The position numbers and the translations under genes were made by a program. From Lumbricus rubellus (lineage: Eukaryota > Annelida > Clitellata > Crassiclitellata > Lumbricidae): a stretch of 64,000 nt of DNA. The notes below the pieces were generated by a model. It was not told the origin of the DNA. It made no database searches and saw nothing but the letters and a program-made list of their open reading frames with translations. Positions 12,136 to 25,400 of the stretch are shown in pieces (the stretch's first letter is position 1; each line of letters begins with the position of its first letter). The stretch spans positions 21,734,935 to 21,798,934 of the forward strand of contig OX243828.1 in assembly GCA_945859605.1 (NCBI GenBank). The letters are read 5' to 3'.

Positions 12136-14574
12136 ACCTTCCTCCGGCGAATGTTGACGACCTGCTTGTCTGCTGCTAGTGCTGCTCTCTTGCTTTCGAT
12201 GTCTTCTTGGAGCTTCATCTGTGACAGCTTCAGCATCCCGATGTTCTCTCCGTTGTGTCTTAATGATGTCAGCAGCTTCTGTGTTCCCTGTTGAAAACAT
12301 GCATTACTATTTATTATTAAGAAATTATTATTTTCACTATTAATATTATTACTATTATTTTTTTATGCCTCGAGGTATTTAGGATCCCTCAGGGACTTTA
12401 TTACTAACTAATTGTTTAAAAACCAGTCCAGAATGGTCCTAATCGTCGATTTCTTGGCTGGCAAAAGTGCCCCTAAATTATACTATTATTATTTTTACTA
12501 TTATTACTATTATTATTTTTTTTACTATTATTATCGAGATATTATTTTTGTGTTCCCTGTTCAAAACATACATTACCATTATTATTCAGATAGTATTATT
12601 GCCATTATTATTATTATTATTTTTACTATTACTGTTATTATTACTATTACTATTAAGTAAGTAAGACAGCTATTTAATAATAATAATAATAAATAAGACA
12701 GCTTAAGACAGAACACATTTCTGTTTTTAGTTTAGATTTTAGCTTGAGCGGTTTTTGGAAATAAATATTGAAATAAAATAAAAAATAATAAATCAATATG
12801 TTGAAGCTCAAACGTTAGATAATAATAATAATAGTTTATTGTATTTCCTGTTATTGAATTATGTTTTCTTGAAGATATTAAAAGATAATAATAATAATAA
12901 TGGCAATAATAATGACAATAATAATAATAATGATAATAATAATAGCGACAATAACAATAATACAATTGTAATTGAAAATAGTAATAATAATAGCAATGAA
13001 TGGATGACTAACCTGTATGATTTCCTGTGCCTCCGGTAGGTTGGTTCCTGGATGTTGCTGGAAAGTCTTGACCAACGGACGATCAAGTTTCTCTCTAAGC
13101 GACACATCTCCGCTGGACACAGGTCCCTGCACAATAACATGGATAGTAATAGAAATGAATAAACACTTACAGCTGTCAATCATTCATCGCTAACCATGGC
13201 ACGTGCACACATGACATAACATAGGCTATAGCAGTGGTTCCCAACCTTTTTTCGCTTGCGGCACACTAAGAAGGAACAAAAAATTTTGCGGCACATTTAA
13301 TTATAATTATCAATTTTTTAATCTATTTGTCACTATTATTTAATGATAATTTATTCTTATTTTAATGTTGCTTTTATCTAAATAATAGCCTACTATTATA
13401 GTGAGTCTCGTCGGTCAGCAGATCAAATTGAAATGAGGCTTCATACTCGTAAAAAACATCAACTTTTTTGGGTCGAGGAAAAAATTTGAGTCTTCGCCCC
13501 AAACAAAGCCCGAGTTTTTAATCCACCACCCCCCCCCCTCCAAAAAAAGGAAAACAAACTCCGCCACTCAGCCCATATGTTACCCAGTCAAAATTGTCGA
13601 TTGCATGTGAAGGGTAGGCCTAATGCTGTAGTGCTGGTTGTAGGTCTATCAATGTGTTTAGTACTTTAGGTGCAACTTTCTTTTTTAACTGAGATTCAAT
13701 GATCGTGAGAAAACAATCAAGATTCCCTTTGGAGATCTTAACCTGCCACAGTGAGATAGATTAAGACCAACTGACTTAAGTTTTGAGGTTTGCAGTAATG
13801 ATGTTTTCGGATGTTTTACTTTGAATCATTATTAATTAATAACATTTTAGAATTTTCCCGCGGCACACCTGCAAAGTTCTCGCGGCACACTAGTGTGCCG
13901 CGGCACACAGGTTGGGAATCACTGGGCTATAGATATGACCACAGCTGTCAATCATTCGTTGTCAACCATATCTGCATACATCTTTGACTTTTCGGTCTAC
14001 TCCATCCTTTACCTCACAATCACACGGATCAGATGGTATAGCAGGTACAAAGAGAAAAGTACGTGATGCTTTTAAACAAATAGACTATTCGTGTATTCAT
14101 ATAGGCTAACGTATTTGATTCTGAACGATTTGATCGGGTTGCGACGGTGGTGGTAGTTGTGGTGGTGGTGGAGGTGTTGAAGTTGTGGCGGCAGTGGTAG
14201 GGGTCAGGTTGGGTGTTGGCGGTAGTGGTGGTGGTGATACTGGTGGTGATAGTGGTGGTGGTGGCGATAGTGGTGGTGATGGTGGTGGTGGTGGCGGCGG
14301 TGATAGTGGTCATAGTGGTGATAGCGGTGGTGTTTCTTTACCCGCAGTTGAAGCCAGGCGAGTTCCGTTGTATCGAATGTCTTCTGAGCTTTGTTCGTCG
14401 CCACTCTATTCACCTCAAACGCACTCGACAACTGCTTCTGTTTACAACAGCAACAATAGCGTCATCATTGTACAATAACATCCTTATAATAATTATAGGT
14501 GTCATTATCGCCAAAATTCGCTATTTAATTGGATAAGCAGTCGTCGTCATCATCATCATTGCTGTCGTCATTGG

Positions 14575-14626
<52 letters not shown>

Positions 14627-14886
14627 TGTACAATAACATCCTTGTATAGCTGACATCATCACCAACATTCCATATTTAATTTTTTAAGCAAGTCGTCGTT
14701 GTCGTCATCATTATCATCGTCGTCGTCGTCGCCATCATCATAAATCATCGTCGTCGCCATCATCAATCATCATCGTCGTCGTTGTCGTTATCATTATCAT
14801 CGTCTTCGTTGTCGTCATCATTATCATCGTCGTCGCCATCAATCATCAATCATCATCGCCAACATCAACCAGTGGCGTAGTTGCAT

Positions 14887-14932
<46 letters not shown>

Positions 14933-16258
14933 CGTGCGTGCGTGTGAAATGTAAACAAGCTTCAGAATTCAGACCTTGAGATCCTTCGTTTCATGTATCT
15001 TCTGATCTAAAATCTGATTGACAGACTTCAAGGTCGACTTCTGCGATTCATCAACGGCATTCAGCTGTTGATCGACACGACTCCTCAGTTCCTTCGCACG
15101 TCCAATGGCGTCCCTCGCCACATTCAACGCGTCGTCCACTTCCGGGGTGTAGGATCCAAGTGGATCCGGACAGAAATCACCATTCCTCATGCCATCATTC
15201 ATTCGTCGTTCATACTCGTCATCGTTGTTGTTGGATTTCGACCTCGTCGTTGAACCACAGTTTGGAACGGCCTTGGACACAAGGTCAAGCACCCGTGACC
15301 TCTCCTGAGAGGAGGCGGTCAGTCGCTTTCGAGAGACGTCGAGGAGTCGGAGTTGTCCTATGACGAGATCAAGTTCCGTCTGGACGCATCGATGGAGGTT
15401 CTGGAGGTGGTCGCGTTCCGCTTGGAGAAGTCCGTCCGCTCCGTCTGATACCTGTGGAAGAAAATGGCATCGTCAGCAGCAGCAGCAGAAGAAGAAGAAG
15501 AAGAAGAAGAAGAAGAAGAAGAAGAATGGGAAGGGGAACGGGAAGGGCAAGGGGAAGGGAAATGGGAAGAGGAAGAGAAGGAGGAGGAAGAGGGAGGGGT
15601 AGAGGAAGAGGAGGAGGAAGAGGAGGGAGAGGGAGGGGAAGAGGGAGAGGAGGAGGAAGAGGAGGAGGAAAGAAGAAGAAGAAGAAGAAGAAGAAGAAGA
15701 AAAAGAAGAAAAAGAAGAGGACGGAGAAGAGGCTTAAGAGAAAGATTCGAGTAGAGGAGAGGACAGGAGAGCAGAGGAAGGGACGGAGAGGAGACCCAGA
15801 TGAGCAGAGCAGAGTAAATAATCTAAATTCTAAAATACCCTTTCTTTGTCCGGTCGTCTGTTTCTTATATCTCTGCTGGTGGCGTTGACCTTCAAGTCCT
15901 TCACGATGCGACCTTGAGCCTTCTCCAGCGCTTCCTTCGCCCTCGTCATCGACTTAATCTCCGTGTTCGTGTCGATCAGCGTGTCCACAAGAAGGTTGGC
16001 CACCTTCCTTACGTCCCGGAAGTGTTTCCTCGCCTGATCGTTGCTCAGCTCAGCGACAACATCCCTGAGGCCAGGCAGAGGGTCCTTCGAGCGACTGCCC
16101 TCGCAGGACTTCTGTGCTCGCCTGACCAGCTGGTCCGACTCCTCGATGGCTCTCAGGGAGTCGTTTGCCCAGGCCGTCGGTCCACTGGTCATCCTTGACC
16201 CCTTCGGAAGCTGCTGCTGCTGGGATGGACGGACCCGCTTTCTCTGTACCGTCGCCAT
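12126..16258 (-). CDS. Tektin-like coiled-coil protein (CCDC105/TEKTL1-like)
   Basis: Five exons read right to left in phase 0: 16258-15839 (ATG at 16258), 15451-14975, 14437-14342, 13126-13013 and 12287-12126 (stop TAA), giving about 422 residues. The product is mostly helical and charged, with heptad-like stretches. It has a tektin-type segment near the C-terminus (exon 4: LDRPLVKTFQQHPGTNLPEA), resembling the tektin signature region and best matching my recollection of CCDC105/tektin-like 1. Members of this group are ciliary or flagellar doublet-microtubule inner proteins. Introns hold a GAA/GAG tract, GGT and CAT microsatellites, a GT repeat and a hAT MITE. The last codons and stop run into a minisatellite. 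The family is fairly sure; the exact orthologue less so. Confidence 0.65.
13232..13924. mobile_element. hAT-type MITE with 8-bp target duplication
   Basis: 693 bp. It begins CAGTGGTTCCCAACCT and ends with the near-inverse AGGTTGGGAATCACTG; subterminal GCGGCACAC repeats are inverted too. Both flanks carry GGCTATAG (13224-13231 and 13925-13932), the 8-bp duplication of hAT elements. No transposase ORF. It lies in the third intron of the tektin-like gene. Confidence 0.93.
14130..14335. repeat. (GGT/GAT)n microsatellite
   Basis: GTGGTGGTGAT-type triplets directly downstream of the donor of tektin-like exon 14437-14342. Confidence 0.85.
14540..14942. repeat. (CAT/CGT)n and (GT)n microsatellites
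   Basis: Long CATCAT/GTCGTC tracts, then about 20 GT dinucleotides with GTGC variants at 14891-14942. Intronic in the tektin-like gene. Confidence 0.9.
15477..15735. repeat. Purine-only GAA/GAG/GGA tract (about 260 bp)
   Basis: Nearly pure purine strand beginning 26 bp upstream of the acceptor of tektin-like exon 2. It has triplex-forming potential. The Glu- or Arg-rich ORFs here are artefacts. Confidence 0.9.
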
Positions 16259-16619
16259 GATGTCCCGAGTCCCTGTCTGTCAGTTGGAATCGTGTGGCAA
16301 GTGGCAACGTCAGTGATGCAGAACGCTATGAAACCACTCGACCGTTGCTAACGACGCACACGTGACCAACCAACACCCCAGGCAACAGATACGGCTGCTG
16401 AATCAGTCTCCCTCCTCCTCCTCCCTCCTCCTCAGCCTCCCTCCTCCGCCTCGTCCTCCCTCCTCTCAAATCTCCATTCTCACACTTCACGCTGCTGCCA
16501 ACCGGCGCCGTTCTAACAGCGCCTGGCCGTGCTCCCTCCCACCCCATCCAATCATGCCGTAGCTCAGCCACAATAGCCTGCCTTCCGTGTTGGAAGCGCC
16601 CTGCTTTTGTCTCATCTGT

Positions 16620-17090
16620 TCGATTGTCTGTGTTTCTGGCTGTCTGACAGTCAGTCGGTGTTTCTGAATGCCTATCTGTCTTTCTGCCTGACAGTCTTCT
16701 TTCTGACAGTCAGTCGGTGATTCTGTCTGCCTGTCTGTCTTTCTGTCTGACAGTATGTCGGTGTTCCTGTCTGTCTTTCTGTCTGACAGTATGTCGGTGT
16801 TCCTGTCTGCCTGATAGTCTGTCAGTGTTTCTGTCTGTCTGTCAGTGCTTCTGTCTGTCTGGCAGTCTGTTGGTGTTTCTATCTGTGTCCGACAGTATGT
16901 TTTTCTGACAGTCTAGCCTGTCTGTGTATCTGTGTCTTTATGTCTGTCTTATAGTATGTCAGTGTTTCTATTTGTCTGTCTGTATGTCTGTCTTTTTATG
17001 TCAGTGTTCCGTCTGTCTGTCTTTATGTCTATCTTTCTGCCTATCCTTATGTCTGTCTTATAGTCTGTCAGTGTTTCTGTTTGTCTGTAG
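16620..17090. repeat. (TGTC)n-rich microsatellite region
   Basis: Imperfect CTGTCTGT with CAGTCGGTGTTTCTG units, upstream of the tektin-like gene. A similar tract occurs at 24430-24770 in a USP6NL intron, beside exon 24855-24790. Confidence 0.85.
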
Positions 17091-17491
17091 TCATGAGCAG
17101 CCGCCAGCAAAAAATTAATGCGCGACGCTTGTGATTTTGCGGATCGATCAATAAAAATGCTTTCATTGCCAACACCGATAGCAGGCTGGAAAGTAACCAA
17201 GTGCTCTCTTCTAGTTGAAAAGGAGAGGGAATGGCGAGTATGCGAAAGGAAAGGGGAAAAGGAGGATTAAGGGGAGGAAGACTGGAGGAGTATTTATGAA
17301 ATTGAAGATGGGCAGAGTGCTCCATGTTTTCTTCCCTGTAAGAAGACCGAAGTCATACTACAGCAACTGGGATTTTTTTTATATAAAATAGATTCTGTGT
17401 TTACTGTATAAAATTTCGCATGCGCACACACCCACACACACTGTCACACACACTGTCACACACACTGTCACACACACTGTCACACACACTG

Positions 17492-17527
<36 letters not shown>

Positions 17528-18599
17528 ACACCACAGGTTCCTGTGTGAAATACAGTGCAGAATCAACATTACTTGGAAAGATTTAGAGGTTCACATGTGG
17601 CAGAACTGTATGCCTTCGTTCAGCTCACTGCCTCCATTCCATAAAGAAGAAATGGTGGGGAGGAGGGTTTGGGAGAGGGCGGGGGTAATTCAATCAGATT
17701 TGGTAAAATACAATCACTAAATACATAGTGTTTAGAGCAATATAATTAAATAATTCACAAAAAACATCATTTTCTTATTGCATGCACACTATTTGTTTGG
17801 ATTGAACTTATTGCTGCAAAACAACAGTCCTAATATTTACTATCATATTTATTTCATTCACAGTGTTCTTAAATTGATAAAATCCTAATGACTTCAGACT
17901 CAGTTACATTTTGTTACATATCCATAATTATAATTATTCATAGTTCAACAGAGGAAACGCCAACATAGGCGACCACACGTAGTAGGGTCAAGATGGGCGC
18001 TTCCCCCACCCTGGACAATTGACACCTATTTTAAACACTACCTTTTTGTTTTTAACAAATTTCTTTGCACAACAGTATTAAATTAAAATAAAATAGCTGT
18101 AATAAGACAAATAAATTTTGTCATAAGCTGTCATTAAACTCTGGATCTAGCCAGCAGCGTTAATTATACTAATGGTATACAAAGTGAAATTGAAAAACCA
18201 ACACTCAAAACCTCTGTGAAAAATACACTATCTATGTTCTTAATTTCTTGCATTGCATTTTTCAAGCTCTTGCTGAATAAATTTAACTGAGACCATTGTG
18301 TTTTGCCACCTTCCACAAATATACAACCACTGCTTGACCATCAAACAGAGATGGCTCCACAATAAGGTCATCTGCATCTGTATTATATAACAAATCTCAA
18401 GAATACTTCACAATTCAACACCCATATCTGGATGGGCAAAACATCCCAATTATTTCAACATATGTATAGTGTATACAAGAAGCCAGAACTAGACCCAACC
18501 AGAAAGGGCACAAGTGAAAATCAAAGAGAAACAACATGTTTATGTTAGACAAAGTCATTAAAACATCACCAATGACATCAAATCTCTCTGTGTTCACAT
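17091..18599. other. Intergenic DNA, no gene seen
   Basis: Between the tektin-like and USP6NL genes. Contains a CACACTGT/CA repeat at about 17430-17530 and otherwise unremarkable AT-rich sequence. Confidence 0.6.
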
Positions 18600-18965
18600 A
18601 CAAATTAAGATCCTCACTCTGATCCTCAAGGCTCAGTGGGGTCTTGCCCCGAAATATCTGGCTGATGTTATACTTCAGCCTCATTCAACTTCCTCTCACC
18701 ATCCACTTTGTTCATCCAACAGATTTGACCTCTTGGTTCCTCACTCTAGAACAGTTGCTATGGCTCAGTCTCGATCATTTGTCTCAATTGGTCCTTCTCT
18801 TTGGAATGCGCTTTCTCCTTCTGTTCGCTCTACACCTCTGTCTGGCTTATTGCTTCTCGCTTCCCAAAACCTGCTTCTTCTCGCAGGTCTTGGGCACTGG
18901 GAACACCTCTGAAGGTTCACCCTACCAGAGGCATCTTATACATGATTAAATACAATGCAATACAA
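18600..18965 (+). mobile_element. CR1/L2-like LINE 3' end fragment
   Basis: Reads GLAPKYLADVILQPHS, then RFDLLVPHSRTVAMAQSRS, FVSIGPSLWNALSPSVRS, and a tail GAACACCTCTGAA...AGAGGCATCTTATACAT. Typical end of a CR1/L2-type ORF2. Confidence 0.7.
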
Positions 18966-19074
18966 ATCGTAAATAACATAATCATCAACTGTTAATATAA
19001 TAATCACCACGTAATCATTGTCCTTTTTAATAAACCAATGGCAAGCAATTGTCTATTATGCCTGACTTAGAAAC

Positions 19075-19645
19075 GAGCAAAACAATAGCTATGCAAATTC
19101 GTGAACAAAACAACAGCTATATGCAAATTCATGAACAAAACAATAGCTATGCAAATTCGTGAACAAAACAATAGCTATGCAAATTCATGAACAAAACAAT
19201 AGCTATGCAAATTCGTGAACAAAACAATAGCTATGCAAATTCATGAACAAAACAATAGCTATGCAAATTCGTGAACAAAACAATAGCTATGCAAATTCAT
19301 GAACAAAACAATAGCTATGCAAATTCATGAACAAAACAATAGCTATGCAAATTCACGAACAAAACAATAGCTATATGCAAATTCATGAACAAAACAATAG
19401 CTATATGCAAATTCATGAACAAAACAATAGCTATGCAAATTCATGAACAAAAACAATAGCTATTCAAATTCATGAACAAAAACAATAGCTATTCAAATTC
19501 ATGAACAAAAACAATAGCTATTCAAATTCATGAAGAAAACAATAGCTATGCAAATTCATGAACAAAACAGTAGCTATGCAAATTCATGAAGAAAACAATA
19601 GCTAAGCAAATTCATGAAGAAAACAATAGCTATTCAAATTCATCT
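19075..19645. repeat. 28-bp minisatellite (ATGCAAATTCATGAACAAAA)
   Basis: About 20 head-to-tail units with the core CAATAGCT. ATGCAAAT in each unit equals the octamer (POU) binding motif; copies from about 19450 on mostly read ATTCAAAT. No spacers, so not a CRISPR array. Confidence 0.95.
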
Positions 19646-19864
19646 CCTGATTTAAAACTCAACGATAAACTGATCAAACAGTATGTGACAAAAACTATAC
19701 ATCCTTGCTTTCAATAAATATAATTATCATTGTCCTTAAAATCAAATATCACTCTGACTTCCTGCCTGACTGCCTACTAGTCTCTCTCCTTGTCTGTCTA
19801 GTCTATCTCTCTGTCTCTTACTGTCCTCTCCTACCCTTACATTTCCTATACTGGACGAATTGCA

Positions 19865-19975
19865 CACACATGCAAGCGCGCACACACACACACACACACA
19901 CACTCACACAGACACACTCACACACACTCACACACACTCACTCACACACACACACACACACTCACAGCCAGAGTT
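19865..19975. repeat. (CA)n microsatellite
   Basis: ACACAC tract with CTCACA interruptions. Intergenic. Confidence 0.9.
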
Positions 19976-20380
19976 AGATAAGCAGAACATACTTCAAACA
20001 GTTAATATCAATCTTACCATTCAGTACTCCCGCTTATTGGAAAAGGAGCCACAAAAAATAATCTGTAACATTGGCATTACATTACAGTTTACATCACATT
20101 ACCTTTGTAATCGAGTCAACTGACGTCGAAACAGCAAAAAAAGTTCAATTCCGGTGGACGACAGCCATTGGCTGGCTGGTTGCCATTGGAGACAGACTAC
20201 AGTAACCAATCAATGTTTGAGATTTGATCAGTAGGTCTGGAATCGCGTGCGTTGATTGGCCATTTGATTGGTTCACAAGATCTCAAAACACTATACATGC
20301 AAAGAAGACAGAATCCTGAGCTATGTGTCTTTTCACTTGTACTTGGATAACCATGAGAATGAGACAGTAGTCCTTTACGT

Positions 20381-20729
20381 TTTTGGTTCTCAACCGGGGG
20401 TCCGCAAACCATCTGCCTGGGGGTCACCCGGGGTCAGCGGACAAGTCCTGAAATTTGTGTTTCTTGATTAAAAACATAGAGACAGATTAATTTTGTCAAT
20501 TTTTATATATTTCTTCGTACCAGTGGATACATTTAACTAAAGATATATTGATTTATGGCAATATTATAAATTTATACAACAGCCGTCGGCCTATATATTA
20601 TATATTAATTATTATTTAGGGTCGCAGTCATTATGGTGTGTTTCAGCGGTACAAAATTTCAGTGGTGGTCCTTGACCGAGACTCAATACTTACAAGTGGT
20701 CTGTGAGCCTAAAAAGTTGAGAACCGCTA
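20381..20729. mobile_element. Probable hAT-like MITE (degenerate)
   Basis: GGTTCTCAAC near 20385 is matched by GTTGAGAACC at 20716-20725. Further in, GGGGTCCGC and GGTCCTTGACC/GTGGTCTGTGAGCC resemble Charlie-type hAT ends. No clear target duplication was found, so the boundaries are approximate. Confidence 0.5.
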
Positions 20730-22100
20730 CCTTAGCCTTTACCATTATTAATCTGAGCGGTGAAGGTTAAGGGTTTCTCTACTTTCGTATCTTTTTAGCT
20801 CTTATATCCATTGAGTGCAAAAAAAGTCTACCTGTTGTTACCTTACGCAATAAAAATTCAAAACTAATGCTATTATGGTGATGGTTAACTTACCCAAAAC
20901 ACACAAATCAAGTGAAATATAATGAGATAGGTGAACAAGACTGAAGCTAGTACTCCATAGTCTGTTATTGCTTAAAAACGCTACAAGAAAAACCGTATAA
21001 CTCATCAAAAATCACCTTAAACACGCAATGACACAATAAATGAACAGCGATAAAGACGACACATAATACGACATAAATGCATTAAAATAAACTTCTCAGA
21101 ATGATTTTTCGGACATCAGAACCTATAAAAATAAACACAATTCAGGTGGAAAACATGAAAAACTGCCGACTCTCACGAAAGCATCACAAGAAACTTCATA
21201 ACCTTGTCCCTAATAATTGGAAAGTTATTCGTTAAAATGGATAAACCTCCAGAGTCCACAAATCACAGAAAGTCTGCTATAAAACTATAAAACATTTACA
21301 GAGTTCCTCATTTATCTGAATCAACTAAAGCTACAACTTGCAAGAATTCTGCCCTCACAATATCTACATATCTAGCGGCTTCTAGCCCGTTCAAAAACAT
21401 TTACATACTATCTCAGATTAGTAGTTTTACCAACTTCTGATTACCTTTGAAATTTAGGACAAATGGAATTAATTTAATTAAAAATTTACAAAAATATCTC
21501 TAATAATTTTTAAAATACAAGCTGAAACTGCAGAATAAATGGTTGCCACTACTAAAACGCATCCATTTCGGCCGTTTCACTGTACAGAGCAATCGAAAAA
21601 ACCTTCTTCCTAGGAAGACATACGGCTGTTCGGAAAATACGAAATATGTACATAAACGTATCTTAGCATATACAATTATACATGTATATAGCGTCTTTGT
21701 AAATATCTCGCAAAGGTGCTGCTGTACAATCCCTAAGAGATAGAGACATGACAAATCCATTGAAATTCCTAACATCTCTGAGATGGAACACATAATTATA
21801 TCATTTAACACATTGACCGCCTACACGCCATGTTAAATGACTGGATTTGGTATGAGATAACTCGTACTGGGCGGGCAACGTGTTAAACACACTTACGCAA
21901 CAGTGTAAAACCTCGTGTAAACATAATTATGTACACTCGAAACTTAACTGAAATCGTTGATTATACGACAAAAATACTGAAGCAGTAAAGAAGCCTTTGC
22001 ACGCTCGAAGCCACCTCTTCATTCTGAAGAAAACACCACCAACAAAATAACCATGAAAACTCAACCACCAAAAACGACCAGCTACTGGTGTGAAAGCTTA
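20730..22100. other. Intergenic AT-rich DNA, no gene seen
   Basis: 3' of USP6NL. Apart from the TTAA element at 21805 I see no exon-like segment here. Confidence 0.5.
21805..21886. repeat. TTAA-ended short palindromic element, copy 2
   Basis: 82 bp. TTAACACATTGACCGCC is inverted as GGCGGGCAACGTGTTAA. Same architecture as the other TTAA-ended copies, with a diverged interior. Confidence 0.55.
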
Positions 22101-22109
22101 TCTTTTTAG

Positions 22110-22345
22110 TCTAGCACTGCTTATGGCTCAGTCTCGATCATTTGTCTCAATTGGTCCTTCTCTTTGAAATGCTCTTTCTCCTCCTGTTCGCTCTACACTT
22201 CTTTCTGGTAGTCTCTCTTTTGCTTTGTCTCTTCTCAAAACCTGTTTCTTCTCGCGGGGCCTTGTGCACTGGGAGCGCCTCTGAACGGTTCACCCTACTA
22301 GAGGCGCTTTATAAATGTTTAAATACAAAACAATACAAATACAAT
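22110..22345 (+). mobile_element. CR1/L2-like LINE 3' end fragment
   Basis: Second copy of the 18.6-kb LINE (ATGGCTCAGTCTCGATCATT block), tail GAGCGCCTCTGAACGG...AGAGGCGCTTTATAAAT. It ends just before the USP6NL stop, so it may supply part of that gene's 3' region. Confidence 0.7.
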
Positions 22346-22417
22346 AATCATCGTTAGCGTGAATCCGACATGAAAAAAACTCCAAATAAAAATACCTCGC
22401 AAAAAACTGAAATTACT

Positions 22418-25400
22418 TTACAACCGCACGGACGCGCCATACTGCTGCGGGGCGGCGGAGGATTCCGATTGGCTCGAATAAACAGTCACCTGACCACCAC
22501 CGACGATAATCTCAGCCTTTGGCCTCTTCGCTTTCCCTTTGGCCTTACCCTTCCCCGCCGCGTCCCCGTTCGGCCTCTGCGTCGTTACCACGGCAACGGT
22601 AGTAGGACTACCGTTCGCGAAGGACTTCCTCGCGTTGTCCTCCGCCGGCGAATCATTCTCAATCGTTTCAAGCCGCGTCTTCGCAAACACCGCACGTCTG
22701 CTCGAAACGTTCAGATCGTTCGGGCGAACGGCGGACCGTGATTGGTCGGCGGACTCCGGATGACCTCCGACGACCTCTGTTCCCTCGACGAACTCTGGTC
22801 CCCCGTCCGGTGGAATACTAATACTCATTCGACTCGCTCGTAACAGAGTTCGTCTCCCGGATATGATCTCTCGCTCCGTTTCCAGCATTTTCCGGCCGAT
22901 CGCCGCCTCGACCCCCGGAGGAACGAACAGACCGAATGGTTTTGTTGGATGCTCGGAGGCATCCGGAGCGGGAGGCGGAAGATCCAGTTTGAGGCGGCGC
23001 AGTTCGGTCATGCATGACGTGAGGGAGTCGATCACCTGGTCGTCGTCGTAGCCGAAGTTCTTTTCGAGACGTGTCTGGAAGAACGCCATCAGTTCTTCCG
23101 TGTCCATCTTTAGAATCTGTTCTGTGAAATGGAGACAAAGCCACTTCAATAATAATAATAATAATAATTATAATAATAATAACGCCGTTGCTTTTCGAGG
23201 CACATTCACACAGTTGCTCTGTGATGAGGACCACTAACTATACAGGAAAAAACTTTTCGAGATGTTTCTTGTAAGAACGTTGTGTTTAATAAATGATGAT
23301 AATAATAATAATAATAATAATAACAGCACTTTCCCCATCTGTAAAGACTAGCCATTCCAGAACATTGCCCCCCTAATTTTTATAAATCATGAGGGATCAT
23401 TGATACCATCTTTAGAATCTGTTCTGTGAAATGGAAAAAAGTCACTTTTATAACAATCGACAAAAAGAATAAAAATAAATAATAAGATTCACTTATTATT
23501 ATTTCAAACTAGGTTTACAACCATGCACGGCTTTGTTGGTCACATAAATAGGAGGGCAACACTAATCATCTTTGATATGGCAGTGTCGTTAAACATGGAA
23601 CAATTACTATCATTTTTAGTCGACCCTACGACGTGGTAGGCTGAGTTAAGCTTAAGGGGGTCATCGTGTATTGAACCCACATCCTTCTGAGCTTCATGCC
23701 AGCGTCTCACTATCCATCTCACCACAGCTACTCTTCGCATATATACGACAATCAATTGCATTTTAACAATAAACTATTCATTCATTCATTCGGACATTTA
23801 CCGTATAAAGCGCTCCTTCAAGTAAAAAACTACTCAGAGGCGCTCCCGACTGCAGCGTGCCCAAAAAGAACAGTTTTTAGTTTAGTAAGGAACGATCCTG
23901 GTAGAGTCCCAGGGTGTAGGTGTAGCTCAAAGGAAGGCCATTCCAGACCACCGGACCAACCACAGAAAAGGCTCGATTCTTCATGGTAGCAGCACGAGCA
24001 AAAGGAACCAAAAGGACTCCCTTATCAGCAGAGCGTAGCTGACGACGTCCTTGGATACCCAATGTGACTATAACAGGTAACTTATGAATAAAATTGCAGA
24101 ACCCTTTTTCAGCCTGACTAAACTTAGCGTGTGACCCACCAAAGAGGGGGAAACGGATGTACTAACTCTGGTGCATCTTGAGGAGGTTGTAACCCATGGC
24201 GACGAGCAGCTTCTCCCCCTCCAGAATGTAGATGTCCCAGAGACGAAGCGACAGACGGAACGGAACCTAGAGCAACACAACACCTCGCGACGTCATCAAT
24301 TAGAAACACCTGTTATACATCACTTACATTCAGTAGCAGCAGCAGCAGCAACAAGTCTTCAGTTCTTATGCATCAGCAGTTGAAGCAATCAAACACCATG
24401 GCTACAACCAACACACAGGTCTACAGAAAGTGCGTCTGCATATATGTGAGTCTGCCTCTGTCTGTGGCTGTCTCTATTTATGTCTGTCTGTCTGCCTCAG
24501 TCTGCTTGTGTGTCTGTATATCTGTGCCTGTCTGTGTTTCTCTGTTTGTCTTTGTTGTCTGTCTGTCCATTTGTGTGGGTCTGTGCCCACCTATATGTGT
24601 CCGGGTGTGTCTCTTCGTCTGTCTGTTTGCGTGTTTCTGAATATCTGTGTCTGTTTATCTGTGTATATCTGTCTGTGTCTTGCTAGTATTTGCGTCTGTC
24701 TGTGTCTCTCTCTGTCTGTCTATAGTGTATGTGCCTGTCTATCTACAGTGTATCTGTCTGTCTTTCTATCTGTGAATGAGATGACTGACCCTGTCCAGGT
24801 AGCACTGCATGAACCACTTGATCGTGTAAAGACTGACAAATATTCCCATCGTGTCCTGAAATCACAGAAACATCCATCAGACTACAGAAGCAGTGTCTAT
24901 ATTCACCCAGCCCTAAATTATGATATAAAACATCTAAAAGAGACCTGTCACCGAAATGTTCTTTTACTACAGTAATCAATCATACAAAAATCTTGCTTCA
25001 CATCATTTTGTCCATTTCTAAACAGAGAAAAGTTACTAGCAGTTATGGAGTCATCACAGAGGGGCAGGTTTAAAATCTGGAAAATTCTGGACATACATCG
25101 ACCACTTCAACAAATCTGAATCATACACATAAGACAGAATCCAATTATATAATTATTAGCATTCAAAATTGAAAGTATGTTTATTTAAATTACACTTGAA
25201 GTCATGCCAACCTTACATATCAAACGAGCAATCATTAAGTAGGTACAAGCCTTTGGAAAACCTATGGAAGCAACACCTTAATTGAAAATATTAAACAGAT
25301 ACAATACAGTAAACAGAGTAAGGCCCCAATATCCAGTAGGCAACTACGGTACTTACACTGACAGGCCTCAAATGTTTAGATTTCAGCATGCAAATTAATA

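Noticed and set aside
15454..15888. Long Arg- or Glu-rich ORFs
   Set aside because: Translation of a GAA/GAG microsatellite inside a tektin-like intron; all frames are open because the tract lacks stops.
19075..19645. CRISPR array
   Set aside because: Units are contiguous with no unique spacers, in a eukaryotic context.
22370..22763. Plus-strand ORFs of up to 123 residues
   Set aside because: Shadows of the GC-rich final USP6NL exon on the opposite strand.
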